Shown here: piece after piece, positions 20,687-33,600 of the stretch
Layout: the number at the start of each line of letters is the position of its first letter
How positions within the stretch are numbered: position 1 is the stretch's first letter
NCBI GenBank assembly: GCA_964016875.1
Contig: OZ024733.1
Span: 8,855,979 to 8,919,978 of the forward strand
DNA length: 64,000 nucleotides
Reading direction: 5' to 3'
From: Fallopia convolvulus
Lineage: Eukaryota > Streptophyta > Magnoliopsida > Caryophyllales > Polygonaceae
The notes under the pieces: generated by a model
Databases searched by the model: none
Seen by the model: only the letters and a program-made list of their open reading frames with translations
Told to the model about the DNA's origin: nothing
Program-made: the position numbers and the translations under genes

Positions 20687-22736
20687 CTAATTCAGCGTCT
20701 GTGCGGTGTCCTTGGACTTCCACGACGAAAACGTTACACCCCTTGATACGAGATACAGTATGAAAATAACATAAGCAGCAGTGAATATGGAGACTACTGA
20801 TGTGAACAAGGCTCCGCTGACTTCGGAGGAGAAGAACTCCAACAAGAGGTACCCGTTGATCACGATAATCAATGCAGCTACGAGCCACGATGCCACCTAC
20901 ATACATTAAAGTGTTAGTCACAAACTGTCGAGGAATTTCCAAACACATTCTTATTGGAATAATGGGGTTCCATCTTAAAACCAATTGGCGATAGGAAGAG
21001 TAATCCAAGAGTATATATACTAGGCAAGTTAATGTCCCAACTTTGGATGTGGGAATGTATTCTAACAAGAGTCTAGAGAGATGAATAAGGGGCATCAAAC
21101 CTTGAGCAGAGGACCGATTTTGAAAGTTCCCATGATGTCTTCTTTGGAGACCAAACAAAGAAGAGGGATCATAGCAAAAGGGATCTGGACCGACTGCAAC
21201 ACGTTAAGCCATTCATTTAAAACATCTAGCGTATCGTCGGACGAGTCAAAGATGAGAGCAACAGCGATAGTCGGCACGATTGCACAGCTCCGAGTTATGA
21301 GCGAGCGCATCCACTTCTTGAGCCTCATATTCAGAAACCCGCCCATTATAAACTGCCCCGCGTACGTCCCAGTGATCGTACTGCTCTGCCCCGCTGCCAA
21401 AAGGCCAATTGCCCAGATGTACAAGATCGGGAAAAGGCCGCCCCCATACTTCTCCTGCAAGTAGTATCCTGCATTCGAAAGGCCTATGCTGTCGGCTATT
21501 GTGGTACCGTAGAAGGCTTTTGCAAACACGGCTGTAATGAAGAGGTTGATGATGAAGGAGACGACGAGGGCGGCTGTGGACTCGATGGAGTAGTAATTGA
21601 TGGCTTCCTGGACCCGCCCTCTCTTCGAGCGGTCAATCTCTCTTGACTGGACCAAAGCCGAGTGCAGGAAGACGTTGTGTGGCATTATAATGCAGCCCAC
21701 AATGCCTACTGCTTGCTGGATTGTTTTCGAGCTCAGCTTTGGCACCACAAGACCAGTTAGAAGCTCAGCACCACTAGGCTTTGTTTCACCAAACAGCCAG
21801 GCGAATGATATTGCCATGGTTGCAATCAGAACTCCGAAAACTGCCTCTAGTTTCCGCACACCATAGTTCTCGAAAAGGAGGAATATGAAACTGTACAAGA
21901 CAAGAACGAATCAATAAAAAATTTCATTTGAGGAAATCATAATCTCTAATCATACAAGTATATATATATTCACCAATAATAGTTCTGATTAGTATCATTA
22001 AAACACATCAATCTGACCTCTGATTGACTCTCTTCTCCTCGTATATAATTGGCCCATGAGAATTGACTTTTCTAATTAAAGACTATCTTTTTCTCAACTT
22101 ATTCCCAAATCAAAGGAGTTTCAATTGTGTGTGGGAATGATCGATATGATGAACTAGAACAAAACATCTCAATTGGTAATGGGAATCTAATTGAGCAAGA
22201 AAACGTTACCAATCAGAAGCGGTAATCAAGACCCCGGCCCAAATAGGCAAAACTCCATTACTCAAAATCTTGAGAGCAATGGCGCTGCCAATAACCTCCT
22301 GGATATCGGCTCCGATGAGAGCCAGCTCAGCCATGAGCCAGAGGAGGAGGCGAGCCCAGTTAGGGTACTCCTCCCTGCAGAGCTCGGCGAGGTGGCGGCC
22401 GGTGGCGACGCCGAGCCGAGCCGCCAGGAGCTGGACGAGGAGGCCCATGGCGGTGGCCCACATCAGGAGCCAGAGGAGCGAGTAGCCGGCGATGGCTCCG
22501 GCCTGGAGATCGCCTTCCAAGTTCCCCGGGTCCAGGAAGGCGATGCTCATCAGGAATCCTGGGCCTGTGAAGAGCCATAACTTCCTCCATGAGAACGGCG
22601 GCGTTTTGTGATCGTCTAGGCTGTCGCCGATTCCGACGACGTGGACTTTGTCGCTGGGGTCGTAGGCCGAATCGTCTTCCTCTGGGGCGCCGATGAGCGG
22701 ACGGGTTTGGTCGGATTCGGATTGGGATGGAGCCAT
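20687..22736 (-). CDS. NRAMP: NRAMP divalent metal transporter (NRAMP3/4 type)
   Basis: Exons are 22736-22210, 21890-21101 and 20896-20687, with GT..AG introns in matching phase, giving 508 residues, the usual length for AtNRAMP3/4. The ATG at 22736 gives an acidic N-terminus with a dileucine-like RPLIG, then FSWRKLWLFTGPG. TM1 has the metal-binding DPGN (69-72), TM6 has IIMPH (243-247), and the NRAMP consensus transport motif AGQSSTITGTYAGQFIMGGF is at about 342-361. The rest is a series of hydrophobic membrane segments. Family members co-transport Fe2+, Mn2+ and other divalent ions with protons; the NRAMP3/4 group exports them from the vacuole. No stop or frameshift is present. The intact DPGN and MPH set separates it from EIN2-type relatives. 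Confidence 0.95.
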
Positions 22737-22994
22737 GAAAGTTGGGGATGGAGAGAGGTTACTTGTGAAGTTGGTCTCTTCTTGTCCTGCCAGTTGGATT
22801 GGGGAATTTGTTGAGAATGGTGAGGGGGGTGCTGGTAGTTGGGGACTTGCTTCGTTCGGGGGTTTATATAATAAAATGGTTGGGAATCAATTTTAGCCGA
22901 TAAATCTGTGCATACATTTGGTTTGTCAACAATCTTACACCGTGAATATAAAGATAACACGGATAAATTCGATGCATAATGCTTCACTATTTTC
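22737..22994 (-). promoter_or_regulatory. NRAMP promoter and 5' leader
   Basis: On the minus strand TATTATATAAACCCCC (about 22859-22874) is a good TATA box, roughly 125 bp before the ATG. Only about 120 bp lie between that box and the A-rich 3' end of the LINE, so the proximal promoter is very short unless the LINE contributes. Confidence 0.6.
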
Positions 22995-23041
22995 AATTTT
23001 TGTTTTTTTAGGGTAGTAAAGGAGGGTTATACCCGTTTTAT

Positions 23042-26000
23042 TTAGATAAATTCACTCATTACAACATCAACTTCAAGGATCTCCTTAAGCCCCTTAGGCG
23101 GATTCTCAAACAGCACAAAATCGCCAACACATGATTTGCTTATGCGAGCAAGCCAGTCAGCAGCCCGGTTTGCTTGCCTAGGAATGTGTTTGATGGTGAA
23201 TTGGTAATCTCCCAGCGAGCCTTTTGCAGCAGGTTTCTAATCTTTGAAAGGACTTCCCAATCAGTCGTAATGTGTGGCTCCAGCTTGGTGATTTCTTAGA
23301 TGATCTCCGTCGAGTCAACTTCGATCTCCAACTTAGTTGCTCTCATCTCTTTAGCAATTGTAAGCCCTTGAAGGATTCCGACAACCTCTACTTTGAAGGC
23401 TGAACCACCAGTCATCTTGGTTGCATAGCCTTTGAGAAACACACTATTGTTATCTCTCAGAAGTTCACCAGCATACACAACATTTTCTCCGTTCGTAAAG
23501 GACCCATCGGTGTTTAGCTTCCACCAACCCAGCTGGGGTCGAGCCCAATGCGCCAAAGTCCTATCCAAAATACCTACAACAGAGTTCTTAGCCGCCAGCA
23601 ACTCCCGATATTCTCGAGCTCGACCTAACACAAAATCATGTCTTGATTCGTTCAACACGACAGGAACTCCAAAAGTCCGTCCGTTCCTCCATTTCCACAA
23701 CCACCATAAGCCATAAGAGAAGGTTGTTGCCCAGCTGTCATCAGCTGCAATGATTCTCCAAATCCAGTCGTTCAGATTAGCCGCATAAAATCCTGCTATC
23801 CTTGCATCAATCAGAAAGCTATTCCAGAGTTCTTTTGCAAGTTCACAATCCCTTAGGATATGTAGAGTAGTTTCAGTCTCCGAGTAGTGGAGACAAGAAC
23901 TGTTGTCACCGAGATTTCTTCTGACCCGATTGGCGTTAGACATGATGTCGTCATGAGTCACCAACCAGATAAAGGTTTTGACCCGCTCATCAACTTTTAT
24001 TTTCCAGATTCGTGCCCAAATATCAGTGTGGATCTCATCCGACCCTCTTCCCATAATTTCTATCGCGGCTTTTATTGAAAAGATATCAGATGAGTTAGGA
24101 GTCCAATAGAAATTGTCACCTATCTCCTCAGTGGCAACTCTGAATTCCGCAATTTGCAGCAGGGCCTCCGGAGGAAGAAGTTCAGCAAATTCTCTCCATT
24201 TCCAGCCATTGTTTTCCCAATATTCTGCCACGGTTTTTCCAATGTCATCCTCACAGACCTCGCCAAGAGCCAAATCAATCAGTGGCTTTTCCATATCCCA
24301 AGGGTGATCCCAGAATAAAGTTTGAGTGCCATCGCCAATCCTTGATATAACCCCGGAAAGAAGAGGTGTTTTGGCTTTCACCATTCCGTTCCAAAGGTTA
24401 GACGCTCCAGGTTTTCGATTGAACATGTCACGATCAAGCCTTCCATTACATTACTTCCCCCGGACCACACGTGACCAAAGAGATTCAGGCTCAGTGAGAA
24501 CCCTCCATCCCATCTTGGCCGTAAAAGAGGTGTTTGCCTGCCTCATTCTTTTCATTCCAAGCCCCCCGCCATTTTAGGTTTCTTGAGAGTCTCCCAGTTA
24601 ACAAGATTGAGCTTTCTTTTCTCCTCAGTTGATCCCCAAACAAAACCCCTTGTTTTCTTTTCAACTTCATCACATACATATCGTGGAAGCTCCACCGTTT
24701 GCACGGAATAATAGGGTACACTTGCAATAGCAGATTTCGCAAGCGTGACTCTCCCGGTGAGAGAGAGCGTACGAGATTTCCAACCAGCCAATTTAGCACT
24801 CACCCTCTCAATAATATGCTTGTAGGTGTCCTTTCTAATTCTTTCTTTTTGCATTGGCATGCCAAGATATTTCCCAATTTCATCCTTCATTGGGATGCCA
24901 CTAAATTCGCCAATTTAGTGACTCAACTCCTCTGGCGTGCTATTGGAGAAGCACAAAGTCGATTTCTGAAAATTATTCTTAGCTCCTGAGGCATCACAAA
25001 ACTTTTGCAAGCAATATTTGATAACATGCATTTGCTCCATAGAAGCCTCTCCAAAGAGAATGAGGTCATCTGCAAAGAAGAGATGCGAGAGCTCCGGGCT
25101 ACCATTCGATAATTGGACAGTTTTCCAAGCCCCAACAGAAACCGCCTCATCAATAACATGCCCCAATCGTTCCATACATAAGACAAAAAGGTATGGCGAA
25201 AGCGGATCACCTTGCCTAACGCCCATGCTTGGCCTGAGTTGTTCTCCCATATGACCATTCCAAAGAACCTTCATTGAACAAGACGACACACATTCCATGA
25301 TGATGCCAACAAGATGACTCGGAATTCGGGTCTCCATCAGCGTGTCATGAAGAAAGGACCAAAGGACCCGATCATAGGCTTTCTCAAGGTCAATCTTGAT
25401 AGCCATGAAATTCGGCCCATTAGTTTTCCTCATTGAATGCATAACCTCCTGAGTGATCACTATGTTATCTGTGATCTGCCTTCCCGGAACAAAGCTTGAT
25501 TGATTTGGAGCCACTATTTTCCTCAACACCGGCTTGAGTCTAGAAACGATGGACTTAGTAGCAATCTTTAAAGCCACGTTACATAAGCTAATGGGTCGTA
25601 GTTGATTTACTGTCTCCGGATTCTCAACCTTGGGAATCAGCACTATCAGAGTCTTGTTCATTGCCCTTGGCATAGGCGAACCCCTCAAAATATCGAGCAC
25701 AACCCTTTCCACCTCTTGCTTGACTTGATTCCAATTGCATTGATAAAACACTACATGAAACCCATCAGGCCCAGGCGCTTTGAAGGGTCCCATCGAATCA
25801 ACAACTTCTTTTTCTTCAGCACAAGTAAAGCTCTTGGCTAACGACTCCAAATCCGTGTTTCCAATATTTAGGAATCTTTCTCTTGGGAGATCAATCGGAC
25901 CCTCATGGTTCTCCTCTTCTGTGTAGAGAAGCTTTATGTGATCAATAACAATTCGCTGCAGTTGCGCTTGGTCCCAAATCCTGTCTCCCGAGGAGGATAG

Positions 26001-27126
26001 TAAGCTTCCAGTTCTGTTTTGTCGCCTTCGCACCACCGTACACGCATGAAAGTATCGCGTATTACGGTCTCCATCAAGAAGTGCATCCGTTCTTGCTTTT
26101 TGTATCCAGAAGACGTGAATATGTTGCAGAACAGTATCAAGTTGTTTTGAAGCTTTAGATCCAAATTCATGAGTCCTCGTGTCGGTTTGTCACACATAAC
26201 CCTTTGTATACCTTCAATCCTTCGCCATAACTTATCCCTTCTCCTGAACATGTCCCCGAAAACATTTTGGTTCCATTCTTCAAGCCCATTTGCCAGGCTT
26301 GAGAGAGCGTTGGTCAAGGGCGCCCCCTCTCCCAATTTAGAGAAAGAAAGTGCTGAAATTCATTATGGGTTAGTCAAGCGGCATGAAAACGAAAGGGCCG
26401 CGATCCGGGAATCTGATCATGGAATCCCGTAGTTCTTAGGAGAAGAGGCGCATGATCACTCTGATTAATCGCCAGATGTCTGATGCTACTATCCGGAAAC
26501 ATACTCTGCCATCCCACATTACACAAACCCCTGTCGAGTCGGGCGCTTGAGCGGGTGTCAGGATCCCGCCCTCTACTCCAGGTGTACTTAGCCCCTGCAT
26601 AACCCATGTCCATTAGCTCCATATTATCAATCCAGTGATTAAATTTATGACTCCGCTTTCGTAATTCTTCCGAATTGTCGACACGTTCGTCCATAGCTTT
26701 GGTTTCATTGTAGTCTCCCATGAGAAGCCATGAGGTAGACACTGAAGCTTTGAAAGCCTTGAGTCGGTTCCAAAGTTCTAATCTCGAGGTCGGTCTCGGG
26801 CTTGCATAGATTCCTGACAAAAGCCAGCTCGCCTCCCCTGCTCTAGAAACCGACACCGTTACTACTTGATTGTGGTTGTCAACTTCTCGAATTGACACCA
26901 TGTCCTTACTCCATAGGATCCAAATGCGCGTCTTAAACCCGACTGCTTTCGATCTAATGACACCATCAAATCCAATCTGAGTACAAATGACATTAGCTTG
27001 CTGACCACTTATCTTAGTTTCAAGAAGGATTAAGACAGATGGATCATGGACCCTAATCATATCCTTGAGTGTGTTGAGGAATTCCCGGTTGCCTGCTCCT
27101 TGGACATTCCAGGAAATAATTCTCAT
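23042..27126 (-). pseudogene. LINE ORF2: endonuclease, reverse transcriptase, RNase H
   Basis: It starts at MRIISWNVQGAGN (27126). The endonuclease motifs are ETKIS, LLMGDYNE and NQSDHAPLL. The RT region (about 26030-24915) has KAPGPDGFHVVFYQ, LIPKV, RPISLCNV, DLEKAYDRV, GVRQGDPLSPYLF and the catalytic FADDLILFGEA. A zf-RVT-like part follows (WARIWKIKVDERVKTFIWL), then RNase H with LNTDGSF, EVVGILQGL, EVDST and ANRAADWLA. Stops at 26374, near 24915 and 23296 and frameshifts near 26040 and 24550 break it. The protein would nick DNA and copy its own RNA onto the nick; this copy cannot. Confidence 0.88.
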
Positions 27127-27355
27127 ATCCGGAACAATCATAAAAAACCAGTAGAGCAAATATGGATCCTCTTCGAGAAGACTCATCATCTCCTTAGAGA
27201 TTGCCGACACCCATGATGCTGTCTCCATCGCATATCTGATCTTGTTTTGTCCCACTCTCGGAATCATCTTCTTGTATGACATCCTCCATTCGTGTATCCT
27301 TACTTGGATCTTGCTCACTCGAGTTATTGAAGGGTGCATTATGTTCCTCCATTGG

Positions 27356-29160
27356 TCACTTATGCTTCAGTGGTGGATCTCCTGTGTGTTTGTAGGTTTT
27401 TTGAATATCTTCTGTCTTACAGAGTTCACGTCCAGTGTGGTCCTTTAAAATATTTGGGGGTTTCCTTAAACTTTCATCTCTTAATATTTTGGAAACTATA
27501 ATCTCATTATTCTTTCCAAACACGTTTGCTATCACCCCTGTGCTTTCTGATATACTCTTGCCATCTTTCCTTTGATTGCTTCTTTCCTGCATCGGCCCAT
27601 TGATTCTATCCTTTCTTGTGTCGACTCCTTCAAATTTCTTATTCCCATAAATATTCTTGTTTCCTTCTTTCGTCAATGCCGACGATTGCACTTCTGATTT
27701 CTTCATGGGATTTTTCTTTTTCTCGCACATTGATGCTGGCTTTCCTCCTTGATTTTATTCTTTCGTTTCCCATTTTCGGAGGTCTTCACATTGCCTTTGA
27801 TTTCGCTATTCTTTCCTATAATTGTCCCTCTTGTGATCTCCTTCTGCAAATTATCCTGCTGATTTGTTTCATTACTTTCCATTATTTTTTAATTGTGAGG
27901 GCCCACTTCTTCTCCTGCTTCTCTGGATTCCTCAATTAACGCCCTAAATCTTGACCCATTTAGTTCCGGTTCATTGTGGTTCAGCGGAGCGTGAACCGGT
28001 TTGGCATTGTACCTCATTGACCTGGACTTATCCCCGGTTTTGGTTTGGTTTACCTGGCCATCTCTGCCATCCTCTGTAACATCGGCCCTAGATGAATGTT
28101 CCGATCTGTTATCAGGATTTTTCATGTCCTTTCTTCTAATTGGACGTTTGGCAATCATCCATTCTCCGAAATTTTCTTTAATTTTCGGTTTCAATAATGC
28201 CTTCTCATATGGGGCCTTGTTCACATTTTGTTCCTCCGAGTTTTGTATCAAGCTTGTGCATTTGTCCGTAGGATGTCCAATTTTTCCACATTCAAAGCAT
28301 ATCATTCTCAATCCCTCGTATTGAATTTTCGAAATTCTGCCATTCATCCAGAATTTTGGTATGAGAGGTTTAGTGAGATCCAATTCGACACAAAGTCTTG
28401 TAAATTTACCCCTCGCCGCTGTGCTGGTAGCTCTATCAATTTTCATTACCTTCCCAAGCTTAGTGCCAATGCTTGTTAGGATTTCCCTATCAAAGTATTC
28501 CATAGCCAGATTGGGAATTCTAATCCAGGCTGCTAGATACTTTAGAGTTTCTTCCTTGGCGATGAAATTAGGGCGCCATCTCTGAATGGTTAAGTAACTG
28601 CTCCCAATGATCCAGGGTCCTCCGATCAGAACATGGTTAAGATCATCTTCATTGTGGAATCTAACAACATAAAACTCGTTTCCTATGTCAATCATGTTAA
28701 ATTCTCCTCTTGGTTTGCATTTCTGGATGAGACTATTTCGTAAGTAGATGTACCCTATGGTTCGATCGAGGACCTCTATAATCACATCATTCCTCCATGG
28801 TTCTCGGATGCGTTTTTTATCCTCTGCAGATAAGAGAATAACAGTACAATTTGGATCATCAAGTCCTGGCATGATATCATCCTCAAGTTCCTTTCTATAG
28901 CCCCATCGTCCGAAAAAGGATTACTGTATGCCACAACTCCTTGTGTATTTCGGATGCTTGTGATCTTGTCTTTATAAGAAATTATTGCACCACAATTCGC
29001 TGGTGTTGTTTTGTCATTCAAATCTGGGAGTTGTTCCTCCATATCTTCATCCAGAATTCCATTTCCAAATCCCCGTTTGATCTTTTGCTGGATCAAGCAA
29101 GGAGATTAGTTTCTTCAGTTGATGATTGTCGAGCTATGCCCGCCTGTGTGTTTCCGTTTC
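27356..29160 (-). pseudogene. LINE ORF1 (DUF4283 and CCHC zinc knuckle)
   Basis: The central frame (28872-27889) holds a DUF4283 region (KKRIREPWRNDVII, GGPWIIGSSYLTIQRW, AWIRIPNLAMEYFD) and a zinc knuckle CFECGKIGHPTDKC. The N-terminal part (from about 29160) lies in other frames, with a shift near 28885 and a TGA near 29095. A basic, lysine-rich C-terminal frame continues at 27730-27356. It would coat the LINE RNA; it is broken here. Confidence 0.8.
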
Positions 29161-29191
29161 GCTTGGAGTTCGAGAGCATTTTTTCTTTCTT

Positions 29192-29369
29192 CAATAACCT
29201 ATATATTTTACCAAAATTAATTTTTTCTAAATTTTCCATTATAGGTTTTATTTACAACCCTCCAAAAGTTTCATGATAGCACTATCATGAAACTTTTGGA
29301 GGGTTGTAAATAAAACATATAATGGAAAATTTAGAAAAAATTAGTTTTGGTCAAATATATAGGTTATTG
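29192..29369. repeat. 178-bp near-perfect palindrome
   Basis: Arms of about 88 bp (29192-29279 and 29282-29369) are near-perfect inverse copies around a 2-base centre (GATAG CA CTATC). The outer end is CAATAACCTATATATTT. It sits at the 5' edge of the LINE and just before the LTR element. It could be a foldback MITE or an inverted end produced at LINE insertion. Confidence 0.9.
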
Positions 29370-29398
29370 CATGAAATATATAATGAGGCAAATATACA

Positions 29399-30646
29399 TG
29401 TGAGCGGGTAAAACAAACATAGTTACCATAGTTATTTTCTCTATTAAAAGGTGTTTCTTAAATTACTGCGCATTTATTATTATTTTGGGCAAATTGCATT
29501 TAACCACCATTTATTTTACATTTGTTGCAATCAACCACCCTTTATATATTTTTTTCTACACTTAACCACCCCTTACTTGTAATTATGTGTATTTAACCAC
29601 ACGATGTAATGAAAAACGTCATTTTCTCCGTTAAGTAAAGTAAAATACGTTTTTTTATTTCTTTTTAAATTTTATTTACAATAAATAAATAAAGAAAAAA
29701 CCATAATTGGCACTTTCAAATTCCAATACGCCGATAACCGTGACCTAATTTCCTCCATAATAATTCATTCCCTCCATCCAATGGCGAAGAAGAACCACGA
29801 CTTCACCGATGCAAAGACCATGAGTTTTGGATCTGATTCTGACGACTTTGAGCGTCCCTTTGAGTCGATTGTGTCTAAGTTGATGGACAACGACTCGAGA
29901 TTCAAATGGTTGAAATATAGGTCGAAATTCAATGATAATGACATTGCAATCTCAATTTATTCCTAAATTTTTTATTTTATTATAAATAAAATTAAAAAAA
30001 GAAAGGCAAAAACGTAAGTTACTTTAATTAACGAAGAAAATAACGTTTTTCATCAAAATAGGTGGTTAAATGCACATATTTACAAATAAGGGGTAGTTAA
30101 GTGTAAAAAAATATAAAGGGTGGTTAATTGCAACAAGTGTAAAATAAAGGGTGGTTAAATTCAATTTTCCCAATTATTTTTATTATTTTCCGTATTATTA
30201 AATATATGGTAGTTGTGCAACTTAATGGAAGATTCTATCCTTCAAATATAATGGAATTAAACTTGGGGAAGGTGGGAATATTCCTAGCTTGGGCTCTAAG
30301 CAACTATAGGATATATAGAAAGTCGATCCCTGATCTCCTTCTTCCATTATAAATACACGCCTAGGCGTGTAGGGAGAGCCACATGTGCATATCGGCATAT
30401 TCTGAAAACTTGAACATGCTAATACTCGCTTAGCTCGACTGTTTAGGTATTCGTCGTTCTCTCGTTGTACCTCGACGCTCGAAACGACAATTCCCTCTTT
30501 TGACTTAGGCATCGGAGGTGGATTAGGGGGTCCCCGCCCCCTGTGACCATTGTTTTGCAGGTTTTAGGTCAGAAGATTGGGCGCAGAGTGGAAGAGGAAG
30601 GAGCATTCAATTAGCGCATTGAAGACGGAATTTTTGTGCACTAACA
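29399..30646 (+). repeat. Element 1, 5' LTR with internal insertion
   Basis: It matches the 3' LTR closely once bases 29487-30171 and one 9-bp duplication are removed. A TATAAATACACGCC box near 30349 is the likely LTR promoter. Confidence 0.9.
29487..30171 (+). mobile_element. 685-bp long-TIR MULE inside the LTR, with a captured short ORF
   Basis: Its ends are inverted repeats of about 180 bp (GGGCAAATTGCATTTAACC and, inverted, GGGAAAATTGAATTTAACC) built from AACCACCCTTTAT words. The flanks TATTATTTT and AATTATTTT match 8/9 as a 9-bp target duplication, and the uninserted sequence is seen in the other LTR. Between the repeats is a 61-codon frame (29781-29966, MAKKNHDFTDAKTMSFGSDS) preceded by leader-like sequence. 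I do not recognise the protein. It may be a captured gene start, as in Pack-MULEs. Confidence 0.8.
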
Positions 30647-33600
30647 ATTGGTGACGTATGTGGGAATGAGGATTAAATCCATGAGTAATCGTTCCTAGTT
30701 AAAAAAAAATCGACTTTTCAAACCATGGGTCGCGACCGCGGCCCACCCGAGTGCCCCTCCGGAAATTTGTGACTCCGGAAATTTGTTTGTTTTTGGGTTT
30801 TTTCTAGCCTAAGGGCGTCTCCAAAAATAAAAAAAAGATCCGCCTTGGGATTTGTTCAAACCCTAGGCAAAACAATGTTTGAATCATCCTAATCGGTGTT
30901 GATCGCAGTGCGCATTGCGAAATCGACGGCACTCGGGGCAAGGAGCGACTTTGTCAGCCCCTTGTCGAATTCAATCCCGCCTATGTTTGGTAGTCGACCA
31001 CCAATTGACGGATTAGGTCCCGAGTGCGCGCCCGGTATCCCAAAGTTGAAAACTTGATTGTAAATCAACGTTCAACCACAATCAAAGCAACAAAAAGCAA
31101 TTTTGGGAAAAGAGTACTCGATCCACACAATTATGGTGTTGGAATCGATCCCTCAAAATTAAGAAGTCATTTTTGGAAACCCTGGGGCACCGTCGCAAAG
31201 TGAAATTGCACGAGGTACGCCCAACAAAGAAAACTGCGATCGCGGTACCGAGGGCCGCGACCGTGGTTCGGCAGGAGAAGTCGAGATTTCCGAAAATCGC
31301 TCGGAAAATCAAACCCTAATGGAAATTGATCAATCTAATTCCAATATTCACTCGGAAGGTCAGACCTTTGTGCCCGGAAACGACTTGAACCGTGACTCCG
31401 GCCCTCTCGCTAATATGGCTGCTCATCGCACAGACCATTCGGGGCCCGAGTCGAGCGACGAAATCGTCAATTGTGGTACTTCAAGGCCTGAATCGACTGA
31501 ATTTGATCAAGCTTGGGAAACGACAATGTGTGTTGCCAAAAACGAGAGTAATCAAAAGGGTTCAAGAGTAAGGCGAGTTGATCCAAGACATCAGGATGAT
31601 CGCCGGACCAAACCGCGACCGCAGCCAGGAGGGCCACGATCGCGGCCAGTCACGTCGCGCCTGCGGTTCAGAAAACCACGATCGTGGGCTACGTATTTCC
31701 GAGCCTTCTCTCTCTATTCGCGAGCCAAACCCTAATTTGGTTAGCCCTCGCTTAGAGAAAGACCTATCTAGTCATGCCGAGTCTAATCTCTTAGAGGTGA
31801 CAATCGCATCACCTTGTTATCTGCTCCAAACGGCGGGAATAGGGCGTCTACAACCGCCAGAGATGAAGAAGAAGATCCCAAGAAGAAGTTCTTTTTTCAT
31901 TGGGGCAAAACCTGACAGGCTTTCAACAATCGTAAACCTATTGAGAGGTAATCGTGACCTCTTCGCATAGGGCCCATACAATTTGCCTAGAATAGATTCA
32001 GATCTTACTTGCCATAGGCTGAGCGTCCTCCTAAAACGTGAAGCCGATCGTAAAATCAAGCAAGATAATTCTCTATCTAGCAAACAGAAGCCTTAATCGC
32101 TGAAATAAGTGATTAAGATAGATCAACGTTATTCAAGAAATATGGTGTCCAACTTAGACGCCAAACACCATCAGGATCAAGGGATTTGGAGAGTCTGAGC
32201 GGACTTTACCAATCCTAATAGAGCATATCCAAAGATTTGTTCTTGCTTTTAAAAATCAACCATTCAGTAGATTTCAAGTCAAGCCACAAGAGAAGTGCTC
32301 AAGAAAACGTCAAAAAGCGATCAATCTATGGAATCGTGACGCTGGAATCGATCTCTGACTAACAAGAAACAAGTTTTCTTGGCCCCGAATAAGCGACAAA
32401 TTCGTAAACCCAAAATCTCCAGCAAGTTCTAGCGCCATCGTACCGCGGCCGACGGGGCTGCGATCGCGGTCCGTACCACCGCGATCGCGGCCCAGGCGAT
32501 AGCAATCGCCGCGTGGCTTTTTGAGATCCAAAAGCCCTAAAAACGTTGGGGCAAAATCCGATCTTCGCTCGGAAAATAATCAAGACCCACGGGGTGATCA
32601 AGCGAAACTCCGATATTCGCTTAGAGGATCAAACCCTAAAACTACCGAGCAAGACAACTTGCTTTAAGACGATCAAATCCGTGACCCGACCTCACCCTCA
32701 GAGCATGGTTGCTTTTCGTGCAAGCCAAGCGAGGTTCGGATCGAGCGACGAAATCAATGGTCATAGCGCTTTACAGCATGTTGAAATCAATCATCACTGG
32801 GAATCAGGGATGCGCGTCGCTAAACCCGAAAGCAATCAAGGTAGTGGGGCATCGACCATAACCAACAATAAGGACGAGATTGTGCCTAATATACACTCTA
32901 GCTTCCACTTTAAGAGAGAACCAACGGATTCAAGACAAGCATATAAGAGTGAAGCCTTGTTGCTATCAAGCCTTGGAGAAATCGCTAGGCTAAAGCATTC
33001 TTTGGAAAGATCCAAGAAAAGTGCCTCATCGACAAAACAACGATCGAAGGGACCAATCGACGACTCGTTAGCGTTATCGAATTCGCCGATAACCGCCGTG
33101 GTCCCGAGCCGGTAAACAATGATAAGAAGGCCGAGGAAATACAAGTCAGCTACGAAACAAACGCTGAAATCAAGAAAATCCATCGATCAGCGAAGACCGC
33201 GATCGCGGCCAGCGAGGCCGCAGTCGCGGCAAGGGTTTCCGCGGTCGCTGCCTTATATTCCGCGACCGCGAACAGCCCCCAAAAGCGAAGAATTTCCTCA
33301 GTTAACGGGGCCGCGGGCGAGGGCTACGAAGCCACGATTGCGGTTCACCCCAGAGAACCTCGAATCGAGTTAAAATCCTTGTAATCCTACGACGCGCGTC
33401 GGAATCAAGGATGCAAAGACTGAGTGTTGGGGCATTGTACAAACCAAAAGGTCAACAACGCTCAAATACAATAGAAGAGTTGAAGTTGTTCTGGATTGGA
33501 CAATGATCTAGCGATCAAAACGAGTCCATTGATGCATTGGCAACGTTAGCCAATCGTACAAGAATCGCTTAAGACCTCGATGCGCGTTGGGGCAACGGGA

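Larger units (their letters stand above)
22995..29190 (-). mobile_element. L1-type LINE, nearly full length
   Basis: On the minus strand the order is ORF1 (nucleic-acid binding), ORF2 (endonuclease, RT, zf-RVT, RNase H) and an A-rich tail (AAAAAAACAAAAATTG near 22995-23012). The 6.2 kb length fits a full plant L1. Several frameshifts and stops make it inactive. No clear target duplication was identified. Confidence 0.85.
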
